Both the position numbers and the translations under genes were made by a program. A stretch of 64,000 nt of DNA from an uncultured Clostridia bacterium (GTDB taxonomy: Bacteria; Bacillota; Clostridia; Christensenellales; Pumilibacteraceae), in NCBI GenBank assembly GCA_947066105.1, contig CAMSYM010000001.1, positions 248,001 to 312,000 of the forward strand, given 5' to 3'. Shown one piece after another: positions 9,557 to 17,323 of this stretch (positions are counted from its first letter, which is position 1; the number at the start of each line of letters is the position of its first letter). The notes below the pieces were generated by a model. The model was not told the origin of the DNA and searched no databases. It saw only the letters and a program-made list of their open reading frames with translations.

Positions 9557-12346
9557 ATGAAAAAATTACGATTATCGTTGATTTCAATATTAGCAGTCAT
9601 ATCGGTATCTGTATGCACGGCGATAATGCTCGCATGCAATGCTCCCGGTTTGGCGGCGCCCGAAAACTTAAAGTTCGAGAACAATAATACGATATCTTGG
9701 AACATAGTGGCGCATGCTCGCGGTTATACGATAGACATTAACGGCGAACAAACCGATACGCGCCGTTCTTCGATATCTATATCGGAATACGCGCCGGGAA
9801 CTTATACCGTAAAGGTAAAGGCGCGCGGCAACGGTAAGGAATACGGCGATTCCGCGTGGGCGCAGATAACGGTCGTCAAGCAGTACGAATCCGGACTGAA
9901 ATACGAACTGATAAACAATAACAGCGAGTACGAGATATCCAATATAGGCACGGCGAGCGGCGATATCGTTATAGAAGATACTTATAACGGTAAGCCTATT
10001 ACAAGCATAGGTAGCGGCGCGTTCGCCAATAAAGGCAATCTCACGAGCATAGTATTGGGAAAAAACGTCAAGACTGTAAAAAAACAAGCCTTTTATAATT
10101 GTACGTATCTTGCGAGCGTTACGTTTTCGGATTCTTTGCTCGAAATAGGCGATCAAGCTTTTCAAAGCTGTCGCAGTTTGAAAACGGTGAACTTGCCCGA
10201 CAGCGTGATCTATATCGGGAACGAAGCTTTTTCCTATTGCAGAGAAATGACGGAGCTTGCATTGGGAAACGGCGTTCGGTATATAGGCGATAAAGCGTTT
10301 TATACTTGTGTCGCTTTAACGGAAGCGACCGTTCCGTCAAGCGTAGAGTATTTGGGCGATTCGGTATTTTCCAAGAGCGAGATGTTGGCGAAAGTCGTTG
10401 TGAACGGAACGAATTTGACTGTCGGCAGTATTGCTTTCAGCGGTTGTACGAAGCTTGTAGACGTGCGGTTGGGCGACGGAGTCGTGGCGATAGGCGATTC
10501 TGCGTTTTATAAATGCTCCGAACTCGCGAAGATCGTTATACCGAATAATATAAAAAGCATAGGAGAATACGCTTTCGCATCTTGTACCGCGTTGGAAGAC
10601 GTTACCATGGGTAGCGGTATTCAATCGGTCGGGTATGCGGCGTTTAAGGATACCGTTATTTGGGAAAACGCCGAATCGGTAGTTATGGTCGGCGAGTGGT
10701 TGGTCGATATCAAAGATAAAGAAATTACTTCGATCGTACTCGCTTCGGAAGGGATCTACGGTATAGCAAACAACGCCTTTTTGCGATGCAATAAGTTGAC
10801 GGGTATCACGTTGCCTAAAAGCTTGGTCATAATAGACTCCATGGCGTTTAATAATTGCGAAAGCTTATCTACCGTATTGATGGATAATAACGTTAAAACG
10901 ATAGGCGTCGGTGCGTTTAATAATTGTATAAATTTGCACGGCGTCACTGTCGGCAGCAACGTGGAATATATCGGTGAATACGCTTTCAACGGGTGCAGTT
11001 CTCTTAATGCAGGCAATATAAGCTTGCCGGACAGCGTTAAATACGTCGGTGCGGGCGCTTTTTACAATACCGGTATTTGGAAAGCGTCGACGGGCGTCGT
11101 CTATGTGGACAGTTGGCTCGTCGGGTGTCATGACGATGCTTACGGCGTGATCACTATCGAAAACGGGATAACGGGTATTTGTACGCTGGCGTTTTCGGGT
11201 TGCGATAGCATTAGAAGCGTTTATATTCCCGATTCGGTCACGTATATCGGCGACTATGCTTTTAAAGATTGCAAGAACTTGACTTCGGTCGTAATTCCCG
11301 ACGGTATAGAAAGCATCGGGCGTGGAATGTTTTGGAATTGCGCATCGTTGCGCGATATAACTTTGCCAAACAGCGTTAGATCGATCGATTATGCGGCGTT
11401 TGCGTATTGCAAAAACTTACCGTCGATAGTAATACCCGATAGCGTTACCGAGATAAGCGATTATGCGTTTTATGCTTGCTATCAAATGACGGAAGTAGGT
11501 TTCGGCAAAGGTCTTACCGATATCGGCGCGCGCGCTTTCAGCGGTTGCGCCGCACTTAAAAGCATCGAATTGCCCGATAGTTTGCGCACGATAGGCGATA
11601 AGGCGTTTTACAGAAATTACAAGCTCGAAAGCGTGGATTTCGGTAACGGCGTTATCGTTATAGGCGAACGCGCGTTCTATCAGTGCGAATCGCTCGGCAC
11701 GCTCGATTTGCCGAGCAGTTTGACGAGCATAGGCGATTATGCGTTTTACAAATGCAAAAATTTGGGCAGTGTCAAAATAGGCGACAGAGTAAGCTCGATC
11801 GGTAATTATGCGTTTTATAAGTGTACTAACTTGATAGTCGTGTCTTTGCCCGATTCCGTGACTACGATAGGCGATTATGCGTTTAGAGGGTGTACCGGAT
11901 TAACGAGCGTTGCGCTCGGCAGCAGTATAACATATATAGGCAGACACGCATTTTACGGTTGTAGCAATATGACGATTTACAGCGAGGCGCGCAGTGAATA
12001 CGAAAACTGGAACGTTCGTTGGAATTCGTCGTACGTGCCTGTCGTTTGGGGCGTCGATCTTACTCCCGATAAAGCATATGTTGTAAGCGTTACAGTTTCC
12101 ACCGATACGTTTGCCAATATAGGCACAAGAAACAGATTGTTTGCGCCGGTACGTAAAGGCTATAAGTTTGTCGGATGGGCAACTTCGCCCGACGGTAGCG
12201 TAGCGTACACTATCGACGATATGCAAAACGTTCCCGTCGGAACTACGCTGTACTCGGTTTGGACGGAAAAATCTCAAATCGAATTAGAACAGGAAGATCC
12301 GCCGCCGCCCGATCATGTAGGACCCAATGCGCCGAGCATTTGGTAA
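9557..12346 (+). CDS. BspA-like leucine-rich repeat lipoprotein
   Basis: 929 residues with RBS AGGGAG. The N-terminus is a lipoprotein signal peptide ending in the lipobox LAC, with the lipidated Cys at about residue 27. A fibronectin-III-like domain follows (about 32-110), then more than twenty LRR_5 repeats of about 23 residues (xIGDYAFYxCxNLxSVxIPDSV type, about 125-830), and a C-terminal Listeria-Bacteroides repeat domain (about 850-910, with YKFVGWAT). It starts 22 nt after the VWA gene and so ends the MoxR operon. It is probably a surface-exposed adhesin or binding protein. It resembles the partial LRR protein at the window start but has its own N- and C-terminal modules. Confidence 0.92.
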   Translation: MKKLRLSLISILAVISVSVCTAIMLACNAPGLAAPENLKFENNNTISWNIVAHARGYTIDINGEQTDTRRSSISISEYAPGTYTVKVKARGNGKEYGDSAWAQITVVKQYESGLKYELINNNSEYEISNIGTASGDIVIEDTYNGKPITSIGSGAFANKGNLTSIVLGKNVKTVKKQAFYNCTYLASVTFSDSLLEIGDQAFQSCRSLKTVNLPDSVIYIGNEAFSYCREMTELALGNGVRYIGDKAFYTCVALTEATVPSSVEYLGDSVFSKSEMLAKVVVNGTNLTVGSIAFSGCTKLVDVRLGDGVVAIGDSAFYKCSELAKIVIPNNIKSIGEYAFASCTALEDVTMGSGIQSVGYAAFKDTVIWENAESVVMVGEWLVDIKDKEITSIVLASEGIYGIANNAFLRCNKLTGITLPKSLVIIDSMAFNNCESLSTVLMDNNVKTIGVGAFNNCINLHGVTVGSNVEYIGEYAFNGCSSLNAGNISLPDSVKYVGAGAFYNTGIWKASTGVVYVDSWLVGCHDDAYGVITIENGITGICTLAFSGCDSIRSVYIPDSVTYIGDYAFKDCKNLTSVVIPDGIESIGRGMFWNCASLRDITLPNSVRSIDYAAFAYCKNLPSIVIPDSVTEISDYAFYACYQMTEVGFGKGLTDIGARAFSGCAALKSIELPDSLRTIGDKAFYRNYKLESVDFGNGVIVIGERAFYQCESLGTLDLPSSLTSIGDYAFYKCKNLGSVKIGDRVSSIGNYAFYKCTNLIVVSLPDSVTTIGDYAFRGCTGLTSVALGSSITYIGRHAFYGCSNMTIYSEARSEYENWNVRWNSSYVPVVWGVDLTPDKAYVVSVTVSTDTFANIGTRNRLFAPVRKGYKFVGWATSPDGSVAYTIDDMQNVPVGTTLYSVWTEKSQIELEQEDPPPPDHVGPNAPSIW

Positions 12347-12373
12347 AACGATCGGAAAAATCGTGATTGTAAT

Positions 12374-12410
12374 AAAAGTTTTGTGTGACGCATGTTGTGC
12401 AAAACTTTTT
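12374..12410 (+). terminator. Rho-independent terminator of the MoxR/VWA/BspA operon
   Basis: Ten-bp stem (AAAAGTTTTG, 12374-12383, with CAAAACTTTT, 12400-12409), loop of about 16 nt, followed by T-rich sequence. Confidence 0.65.
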
Positions 12411-12424
12411 ATATTTCAATTTGC

Positions 12425-12453
12425 TTGCGGAAGATATCGGATTATGGTACAAT
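12425..12453 (+). promoter_or_regulatory. Promoter for the flavodiiron protein gene
   Basis: TTGCGG at 12425-12430, 17-bp spacer, TACAAT at 12448-12453, about 65 nt before the start codon. Confidence 0.55.
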
Positions 12454-12519
12454 GTATTTGTCGCTTGCGAGATTTTACATTCGCGCGAGCGGTATATTAA
12501 AAATTTACGGACGGTGTTT

Positions 12520-13668
12520 ATGAACATTACGGAAAATATCAAGTATATCGGCGTCAACGATAAAACCATCGATCTTTTCGAAGGTCAATACGAAGTGCCT
12601 AACGGTGTGTCTTATAACTCTTATATGATCGTTGACCAAAAGATCGCGGTCATGGATACGGTCGATGTCCGCAAAACGGAAGAGTGGCTCGATAACGTCG
12701 AGATCGCTCTGTGCGGGCGTGTTCCCGATTATTTGGTCGTTTCGCATATGGAACCCGATCATTCGGCAAGCTTAAAGGCATTTATGCAAAAGTATCCGTC
12801 TGCGACAATCGTAGGCAACGAAAAAACGTTCAATATAGCGGAGCGGTTTTTCGGCGATATATTCAAAAATAAGCATGTGGTTAAGGACGGCGACGAGCTT
12901 GTTCTCGGCGCTCATACGCTCAAATTCGTGTTTGCGCCGATGGTGCATTGGCCCGAAGTCATGTTCTCTTACGAATTGAGCGAAAAGGTCTTGTTTTCCG
13001 CCGATGCGTTCGGAAAGTTCGGCGCGCTCGATTGCGACGAAGATTGGACATGCGAGGCTCGGCGGTATTACTTTAATATCGTGGGTAAGTACGGCGCAAC
13101 GGTGCAGAGCGTGCTTAAAAAAGCGGCGGCGCTCGATATAAAGATCGTTTGCCCGTTGCACGGTCCCGTATTATCCGAAAATCTCGATTACTATATCGGT
13201 AAGTACAACGTATGGAGTTCGTATCTGCCCGAAGATAAAGGTGTGACCGTTGCGTATGCTTCGATCTACGGCAATACCAAAACAGCGGCGGAAAAACTTG
13301 CCGTCGAACTCGAAAATAAGGGCGTAAAGGTCTCGCTTTTCGACCTTGCGCGATGCGATTTGGCGGAAGCGGTAGAGGATGCGTTTCGTTATGACAAGCT
13401 CGTATTGGCGAGCATAACATACGACGGCGGGATCATGCCCGTTATGGAAGATTTTATCAATCATTTAAAAATAAAGAACTATCAGAACAGAACGGTAGCG
13501 TTCATGGAAAACGGCAGTTGGGCGCCTATGTCGGGTAAGCTCATGCGCGCAAGCTTCGAAGCTATGAAAAACATCACGTTTGCCGAATCCGTCGTAACAG
13601 TCAAATCGGCTGTCGAAGCGCAAGCCGAGCAACAGATAACCGCGCTCGCAACCGAATTGTCCAAATAG
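12520..13668 (+). CDS. fprA: Flavodiiron protein (FprA-type oxygen/NO reductase)
   Basis: 382 residues from ATG 12520; the frame is open further upstream, but the family starts here. The N-terminal metallo-beta-lactamase-like domain keeps the di-iron ligands: HMEPDH (H76, E78, D80, H81), H143 in VHWPE, D162 in SADAFG and H214 in CPLHG. The C-terminal flavodoxin-like FMN domain starts at about 244 with YASIYGNTK. Flavodiiron proteins reduce O2 to water and/or NO to N2O in the cytoplasm of anaerobes, taking electrons from rubredoxin or a similar carrier; no rubredoxin domain is fused and none is adjacent. Single-gene unit with its own promoter and terminator. Confidence 0.95.
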   Translation: MNITENIKYIGVNDKTIDLFEGQYEVPNGVSYNSYMIVDQKIAVMDTVDVRKTEEWLDNVEIALCGRVPDYLVVSHMEPDHSASLKAFMQKYPSATIVGNEKTFNIAERFFGDIFKNKHVVKDGDELVLGAHTLKFVFAPMVHWPEVMFSYELSEKVLFSADAFGKFGALDCDEDWTCEARRYYFNIVGKYGATVQSVLKKAAALDIKIVCPLHGPVLSENLDYYIGKYNVWSSYLPEDKGVTVAYASIYGNTKTAAEKLAVELENKGVKVSLFDLARCDLAEAVEDAFRYDKLVLASITYDGGIMPVMEDFINHLKIKNYQNRTVAFMENGSWAPMSGKLMRASFEAMKNITFAESVVTVKSAVEAQAEQQITALATELSK

Positions 13669-13701
13669 ATATCATTTTCGATCTGCGTATCTTTGTTAAA
13701 T

Positions 13702-13735
13702 AAAGCCGAATTGTTTTAAAACTCTTCGGCTTTTT
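13702..13735 (+). terminator. Rho-independent terminator after fprA
   Basis: Nine-bp stem AAAGCCGAA / TTCGGCTTT with a 14-nt loop and a T5 run. Confidence 0.8.
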
Positions 13736-13741
13736 ATATGC

Positions 13742-13783
13742 AAAAAAACGACCTTGCCCGAATAATCGGATAAGGTCGTTTTT
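13742..13783 (-). terminator. Terminator of tRNA-Lys (potentially bidirectional)
   Basis: Twelve-bp inverted repeat (13744-13755 with 13772-13783, core ACGACCTT/AAGGTCGT) with A-run on the left, which reads as a T-run on the minus strand. It directly follows the CCA end of tRNA-Lys. Confidence 0.75.
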
Positions 13784-13858
13784 GGTACACCCTCGGAGAC
13801 TCGAACTCCGGACCCACTGATTAAGAGTCAGTTGCTCTACCAACTGAGCTAAGGATGC
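13783..13858 (-). tRNA. tRNA-Lys (anticodon CTT)
   Basis: The minus strand folds into a 76-nt cloverleaf: acceptor GCATCCT / AGGGTGT, D arm AGCTCAGTTGGTAGAGC, anticodon loop CTCTTAA (CTT), T arm with TTCGAGT loop, and encoded CCA. The acceptor stem contains a G1:U72 and a U4:G69 wobble, the first of which is unusual. Confidence 0.93.
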
Positions 13859-13871
13859 TCACAGCATTGTT

Positions 13872-13900
13872 ATATTACCACACGGTAAAAGAATTGTCAA
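13872..13900 (-). promoter_or_regulatory. Promoter of tRNA-Lys
   Basis: On the minus strand: TTGACA (13900-13895), 17-bp spacer, TAATAT (13877-13872), just upstream of the tRNA. Confidence 0.75.
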
Positions 13901-14053
13901 GAGATTTGCGGCGGTTTGATCAAAATTACATTATATTTGTCATATAATTTTTATTTATTGAACGTGGCGGTAATAGGGTGATGACCGTAATTGCGGTCGA
14001 CGAAAGCTTGCTAAAAATTTAAATAATTTTTTTGGAAAACCGCGTGTTTTTTG

Positions 14054-14082
14054 TTGACAAATTCTAACTAATGTTGTATAGT
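14054..14082 (+). promoter_or_regulatory. Promoter of the four-tRNA cluster
   Basis: TTGACA at 14054-14059, 17-bp spacer, TATAGT at 14077-14082; the first tRNA begins 25 nt later. The rest of 13901-14053 is AT-rich non-coding DNA with only a weak GACCG/CGGTC stem near 13985. Confidence 0.75.
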
Positions 14083-14106
14083 AATTAAGCTATTGAAGTA
14101 GGTTAT

Positions 14107-14183
14107 GGACCTTTAGCTCAGTTGGTTAGAGCAACCGGCTCATAACCGGTTTGTCCGGGGTTCAAGTCCCTGAAGGTCCACCA
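14107..14183 (+). tRNA. tRNA with CAT anticodon (Ile2-lysidine type or elongator Met)
   Basis: 77-nt cloverleaf with acceptor GGACCTT / AAGGTCC, anticodon loop CTCATAA (CAT) and encoded CCA. The GGACCTTTAGCTCAG start resembles Bacillus tRNA-Ile2, whose C34 is converted to lysidine by TilS, but some clostridial elongator tRNA-Met genes look similar. Identity cannot be settled by eye. It is not an initiator, because the first acceptor pair is matched. Confidence 0.9.
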
Positions 14184-14186
14184 TGT

Positions 14187-14263
14187 GGCCCGGTAGTACA
14201 GATGGTTAGTACGCCAGCCTGTCACGCTGGAGGTCGAGGGTTCAAGTCCCTTCCGGGTCGCCA
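14187..14263 (+). tRNA. tRNA-Asp (anticodon GTC)
   Basis: 77-nt cloverleaf with acceptor GGCCCGG / CCGGGTC, anticodon loop CTGTCAC (GTC), T loop TTCAAGT and encoded CCA. It is 3 nt after the CAT tRNA, in the same transcript. Confidence 0.94.
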
Positions 14264-14269
14264 AACTTT

Positions 14270-14345
14270 GCCTCGGTAGCTCAGTCGGTAGAGCAAGGGA
14301 CTGAAAATCCCTGTGTCGGTGGTTCGATTCCGCCCCGAGGCACCA
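14270..14345 (+). tRNA. tRNA-Phe (anticodon GAA)
   Basis: 76-nt cloverleaf with acceptor GCCTCGG / CCGAGGC, anticodon loop CTGAAAA (GAA), T loop TTCGATT and encoded CCA. Confidence 0.95.
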
Positions 14346-14359
14346 CAATCTACTCTTGC

Positions 14360-14435
14360 GCCGAAGTAGCTCAATCGGTAGAGCAACTGACTTGTAATCA
14401 GTAGGTTGCGGGTTCAAGTCCCATCTTCGGCTCCA
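14360..14435 (+). tRNA. tRNA-Thr (anticodon TGT)
   Basis: 76-nt cloverleaf with acceptor GCCGAAG / CTTCGGC, anticodon loop CTTGTAA (TGT), T loop TTCAAGT and encoded CCA. Last gene of the cluster; followed by degenerate tandem copies of its own 3' part. Confidence 0.95.
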
Positions 14436-14500
14436 AATACGGTAGTAATAGAACTACCGTTTTTTTGTGTCGTAAAAGTGATATTGGGACAAAGTCGGCA
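14427..14500 (+). repeat. Tandem tRNA-Thr tail repeat, unit 1
   Basis: Starts with the last bases of the real tRNA-Thr (TCGGCTCCAAAT), then a terminator hairpin (ACGGTAGT/ACTACCGT, 14439-14460, T-run), the phrase TTGTGTCGTAAAAG, and a degenerate T-arm-like stretch TTGGGACAAAGTCGGCA leading into the next unit. Confidence 0.8.
14439..14466 (+). terminator. Terminator of the tRNA cluster
   Basis: Eight-bp stem ACGGTAGT/ACTACCGT and T7, 3 nt after the CCA of tRNA-Thr; repeated as second and third terminators at 14514-14543 and 14590-14614. Confidence 0.8.
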
Positions 14501-14577
14501 TCGGCTCCAAATGCGCTGAAATCAAAAGTTTCGGCGTTTTTTTGTGTCGTAAAAGCGGTGTTGGGACAAAGCCGGCA
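14501..14577 (+). repeat. Tandem tRNA-Thr tail repeat, unit 2
   Basis: Same plan as unit 1: TCGGCTCCAAAT, then a hairpin of different sequence (CGCTGAAA/TTTCGGCG, 14514-14536, T7), TTGTGTCGTAAAAG and TTGGGACAAAGCCGGCA. The stem sequence changed while pairing was kept. Confidence 0.8.
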
Positions 14578-14662
14578 TCGGCTCCAAATACGGTAGTAAT
14601 ATAACTACCGTTTTCTTGTTACATAAAAGCCGCATTGTAATAAAGTAGGTAGCGGCTTCAAG
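14578..14662 (+). repeat. Tandem tRNA-Thr tail repeat, unit 3 with anticodon/T-arm remnant
   Basis: TCGGCTCCAAAT, hairpin ACGGTAGT/ACTACCGT (14590-14611), then at 14635-14662 a stretch that matches the tRNA-Thr anticodon loop through T arm with one insertion and three mismatches (TTGTAAT, AGTAGGT, GCGG, TTCAAG blocks in order). It is the clearest sign that the array derives from tRNA-Thr gene copies. Confidence 0.75.
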
Positions 14663-14664
14663 TT

Positions 14665-15468
14665 TTAAAAACCGTTTTCGGCTAAGTCGGCGCAGAGCCT
14701 GATATAAAACGAATATATACGTTCTTTTTTGCTTTTACGTACCATAAAGTCTACGATCTCCGAATGTGAAACGGAGCTGTCGGTACAGTCGCCTTTATAG
14801 TTGCCGAACATTGCGGAATCGGCGGATACCAAGCCGTCGGACGGTTTGGCTTCCGCGCGTTTGGAAAAATACAACGGTATGCCCATGATAAAATCGTCGC
14901 GGCTTTTTTCGAGCGCTGTCGAATAGCTTTGGCAATATACGCCGTCGATGTTCTCCGAATATTCGTTTACTTCGTGTGATCGGAGTTGACGGCAAACTTC
15001 GAGTGAATCGGGGCGTTTGTCGCCGAATATCTTGTACGCCAAATTTACCCAAAAGGCGATGAACTTTACTATCCATTTCGGAAGAGTCAACAGCTTTGTG
15101 GCGATTGGCGAGCCTTGGTGCGGCGTGCAGAGCGTCGTGAGCGATGCGACGGAGTTTGCCGCATCGAGCGCGCGTATCATATGTATCGCGTCGAGTCCGC
15201 CTTTGGAGTGCGCGATGATGTTAACTTTGTCGGCATGCTCGGCTTTGAGAATTTTATCAATATGCGTTTTAAGCTGTGCCGCGTTGTTTTCTATCGTTCC
15301 GAACCCGTCGGTTTTTGCCGTGTATACGGTATATCCCGCGCGTTTCAGGATTTTTTCTATGCGCCCGAAAGCTTTAAAGAAAGCAATGTCTTTAAGCACT
15401 ATCCCGTGTACGAGCACGATCGGGTAGCGTGTTTTTCGGGTATTCGTATCGACATGTCGGTTTTTCAT
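14665..15468 (-). CDS. Alpha/beta-hydrolase, triacylglycerol lipase-like
   Basis: 267 residues from the ATG at 15468, which has GGAG 9 nt upstream; a start at 15489 (7 residues longer) is possible. The strand PIVLVHGI near the N-terminus supplies the oxyanion region and AHSKGG carries the nucleophile Ser in a lipase-like G/A-H-S-x-G elbow, followed by a CTPHQGSP segment typical of LipA/LipB-type esterases. An acid/His pair is plausible (DGLVSADSA, then SHSEIVDF). No signal peptide is seen, so it is probably cytoplasmic. Monocistronic, convergent with the tRNA cluster. Substrate unknown. Confidence 0.8.
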   Translation of the reverse strand: MKNRHVDTNTRKTRYPIVLVHGIVLKDIAFFKAFGRIEKILKRAGYTVYTAKTDGFGTIENNAAQLKTHIDKILKAEHADKVNIIAHSKGGLDAIHMIRALDAANSVASLTTLCTPHQGSPIATKLLTLPKWIVKFIAFWVNLAYKIFGDKRPDSLEVCRQLRSHEVNEYSENIDGVYCQSYSTALEKSRDDFIMGIPLYFSKRAEAKPSDGLVSADSAMFGNYKGDCTDSSVSHSEIVDFMVRKSKKERIYSFYIRLCADLAENGF

Positions 15469-15575
15469 CGAATTGCGCTCCGTATACATATTGTAGCATT
15501 AAACGCAATAAAAATCAATAGACGAGCCGAAAATCGTTCTGTCGGCGGCGATAATAAATCGTTTGTCGAAAACGG

Positions 15576-15605
15576 TTGACAAATGTCGACTTTTACCTAT
15601 ATAAT
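15576..15605 (+). promoter_or_regulatory. Promoter giving an apparently leaderless FNT transcript
   Basis: TTGACA at 15576-15581, 18-bp spacer, TATAAT at 15600-15605. The ATG of the next gene is at 15612, 7 nt after the -10 box, where transcription would normally begin. Confidence 0.75.
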
Positions 15606-15611
15606 TAACTT

Positions 15612-16415
15612 ATGAACAAACCGAATGAAATAGCTTTGAATTATATTTCCGTCGCTAACGGCAAGACGTCGCAAGCGTGGTATAAAGCGTTGATACTCGC
15701 GGCGCTTGCGGGCGCGTTTATCGCGTTCGGCGGCGCGCTTGCAACGTTTGCGGGTTCGGGTTTTACGGGAATGCAGGCAAATCTCGTCAAGGGCGCTGTT
15801 TTTCCGCTCGGACTTATTCTTGTGGTGATATGCGGAGCCGAGCTTTTTACGGGAAATTGTTTGTTGATCGCGCCGCTGTTGACGCGCGATATCAAGCCGT
15901 CTGCTACGTTTAAAAGCTGGGGCATAGTTTATGTCGGGAATTTCGTCGGCGCGGTATTGGTCGCGGTATTGGTCGTATACGGACATTCGTTTACGGACGA
16001 AGTCGCGCAAGCGTGCGTCAATGTTGCGGCGGCTAAATGCAATACTCCGTTTTGGCAAATAATGTTGCGCGGGATACCTTGCAATATGCTTGTATGCCTT
16101 GCCGTGTGGGCGGCTATGGCGAGCAAGACCGCGACAGGCAAGATACTCGCAGTGTATTTACCCGTGTTTGCTTTCGTCGTTTGCGGGTTCGAACACAGTA
16201 TAGCCAATATGTATTACATAACGGCGGGGCTTATGGCTTCCGCCGAATACGGTTTGACGGTCGTCGGTCTTAATTTGGGTAACGGCTTGCTCAACGGTTT
16301 ATTGGCGGCAACGGTAGGCAATATTATAGGCGGCGGACTAATAGCCGTCGCGTATTATGCGGTGTATTTCAAACGGCGCAAGCCCGCGTCGGACGACGTT
16401 ACGCCGCAACGATAA
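15612..16415 (+). CDS. Formate/nitrite transporter (FNT/FocA family)
   Basis: 267 residues, the normal length for the family, with six predicted membrane helices. FNT signatures are present: GAELFTGN at about 75-82, RGIPCNMLVC at about 153-162, and GFEHSIANMY with the central-pore His at about 195. FNT proteins form pentameric channels that move formate, nitrite or related small anions; in a fermenting anaerobe formate export is the likely role, but the substrate cannot be read from sequence. There is no room for a ribosome-binding site between promoter and ATG. It is followed 12 nt later by a degV gene with its own good RBS. Confidence 0.93.
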   Translation: MNKPNEIALNYISVANGKTSQAWYKALILAALAGAFIAFGGALATFAGSGFTGMQANLVKGAVFPLGLILVVICGAELFTGNCLLIAPLLTRDIKPSATFKSWGIVYVGNFVGAVLVAVLVVYGHSFTDEVAQACVNVAAAKCNTPFWQIMLRGIPCNMLVCLAVWAAMASKTATGKILAVYLPVFAFVVCGFEHSIANMYYITAGLMASAEYGLTVVGLNLGNGLLNGLLAATVGNIIGGGLIAVAYYAVYFKRRKPASDDVTPQR

Positions 16416-16427
16416 CAAGGTGATATT

Positions 16428-17273
16428 ATGATCAAGATCTCGATAGATTCCGCATCCGATATAGATAAGAACGAAGCCGCGGACTTGGGCGTGTCGCTTA
16501 TCCCGATGACCGTACGTTTCGGCGATACCGAGTATTTCGACGGCGTAGACCTTTCGCGCCGTGAGTTTTTCGAAAAGCTTATAGAAAGCGACGAGTTGCC
16601 GCAAACGAGCCAGATCAACGAGAGTCGGTTTGAAGAACACTATGCCGAATTGACTGAAAACGGCGACGATGTGATTTCGATAGTTATTTCGTCCAAGCTT
16701 TCGGGGACGTACGATTGCGCGCGGCGAGCCGCCGAAAAGTTTTCGGGCAAGGTGCGCGTGGTCGACAGTCTAAACGCGAGCGCGGGCGAGCGGTTGCTGT
16801 GTATGTACGCACTGCGCCTTGTGCGCGACGGCAAGCTGTCCTTTGACGGGATAGTCGACGAACTCGAAAAGCAAAAGACTAAGATCAGATTTATGGCGTT
16901 GCTCGGCACGCTCGAATATTTGAAAAAGGGCGGGAGAATTTCGTCCGCCGTCGCGATCGCGGGCGAGTTGTTTTCCATAAAGCCGGTCATTTCGATAGAC
17001 GGCGGAGAAGTCAAGCTTATCGGCAAAGCCATGGGATCGAAACGCGGACGCAATCTTTTGACGCAGTTTATAGATAAGTACGGCGTCGATTTCGATATGC
17101 CGCATGCTTTGGTATATTCGGGCTTATCCGACGAATTGCTTACCAAATACGTTTCCGACAGCGAGCGGCTGTGGTTGGGAAAAACGGAAAACTTGCCTAA
17201 GTTTATCATCGGTAGCACTATCGGTTCGCATATAGGACCGGGCGCGATCGGAGTGGCGTTTTTCGCCGAGTGA
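16428..17273 (+). CDS. DegV family fatty-acid-binding protein
   Basis: 281 residues, with RBS AAGGTGAT. Starts with the DegV pattern of a strand followed by DSASDI, then LIPMTVRFGDTEYFDG, the TSQIN segment with a Thr-Ser pair that contacts the ligand carboxylate, SSKLSGTY, and near the C-terminus GSTIGSHIGPGAIG. DegV/FakB proteins bind a single fatty acid and present it to FakA kinase for phospholipid synthesis. No fakA is nearby. Probably co-transcribed with the FNT gene. Confidence 0.93.
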   Translation: MIKISIDSASDIDKNEAADLGVSLIPMTVRFGDTEYFDGVDLSRREFFEKLIESDELPQTSQINESRFEEHYAELTENGDDVISIVISSKLSGTYDCARRAAEKFSGKVRVVDSLNASAGERLLCMYALRLVRDGKLSFDGIVDELEKQKTKIRFMALLGTLEYLKKGGRISSAVAIAGELFSIKPVISIDGGEVKLIGKAMGSKRGRNLLTQFIDKYGVDFDMPHALVYSGLSDELLTKYVSDSERLWLGKTENLPKFIIGSTIGSHIGPGAIGVAFFAE

Positions 17274-17292
17274 TATAAACACTGTTTTATAT

Positions 17293-17323
17293 AAAAATCG
17301 ATGCGTTAAGTATCGATTTTTTT
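17293..17323 (+). terminator. Rho-independent terminator after degV
   Basis: Ten-bp stem AAAAATCGAT / ATCGATTTTT with a 9-nt loop and T7. The rest of the gap to 17557 holds only small inverted repeats (CGTAAG/CTTACG at 17351-17371; TTGACA/TGTCAA near 17511-17536) and no gene. Confidence 0.8.

Noticed and set aside
9700..11990. Periodic DNA repeats of about 69 bp
   Set aside because: These are codons of leucine-rich repeats in a protein, not a CRISPR array; there are no identical repeats with unique spacers anywhere in the window.
14100..14662. tRNA cluster as an attachment site of an integrated element
   Set aside because: No integrase, prophage or conjugation gene is nearby; the repeats are better explained as decayed tRNA-Thr copies.
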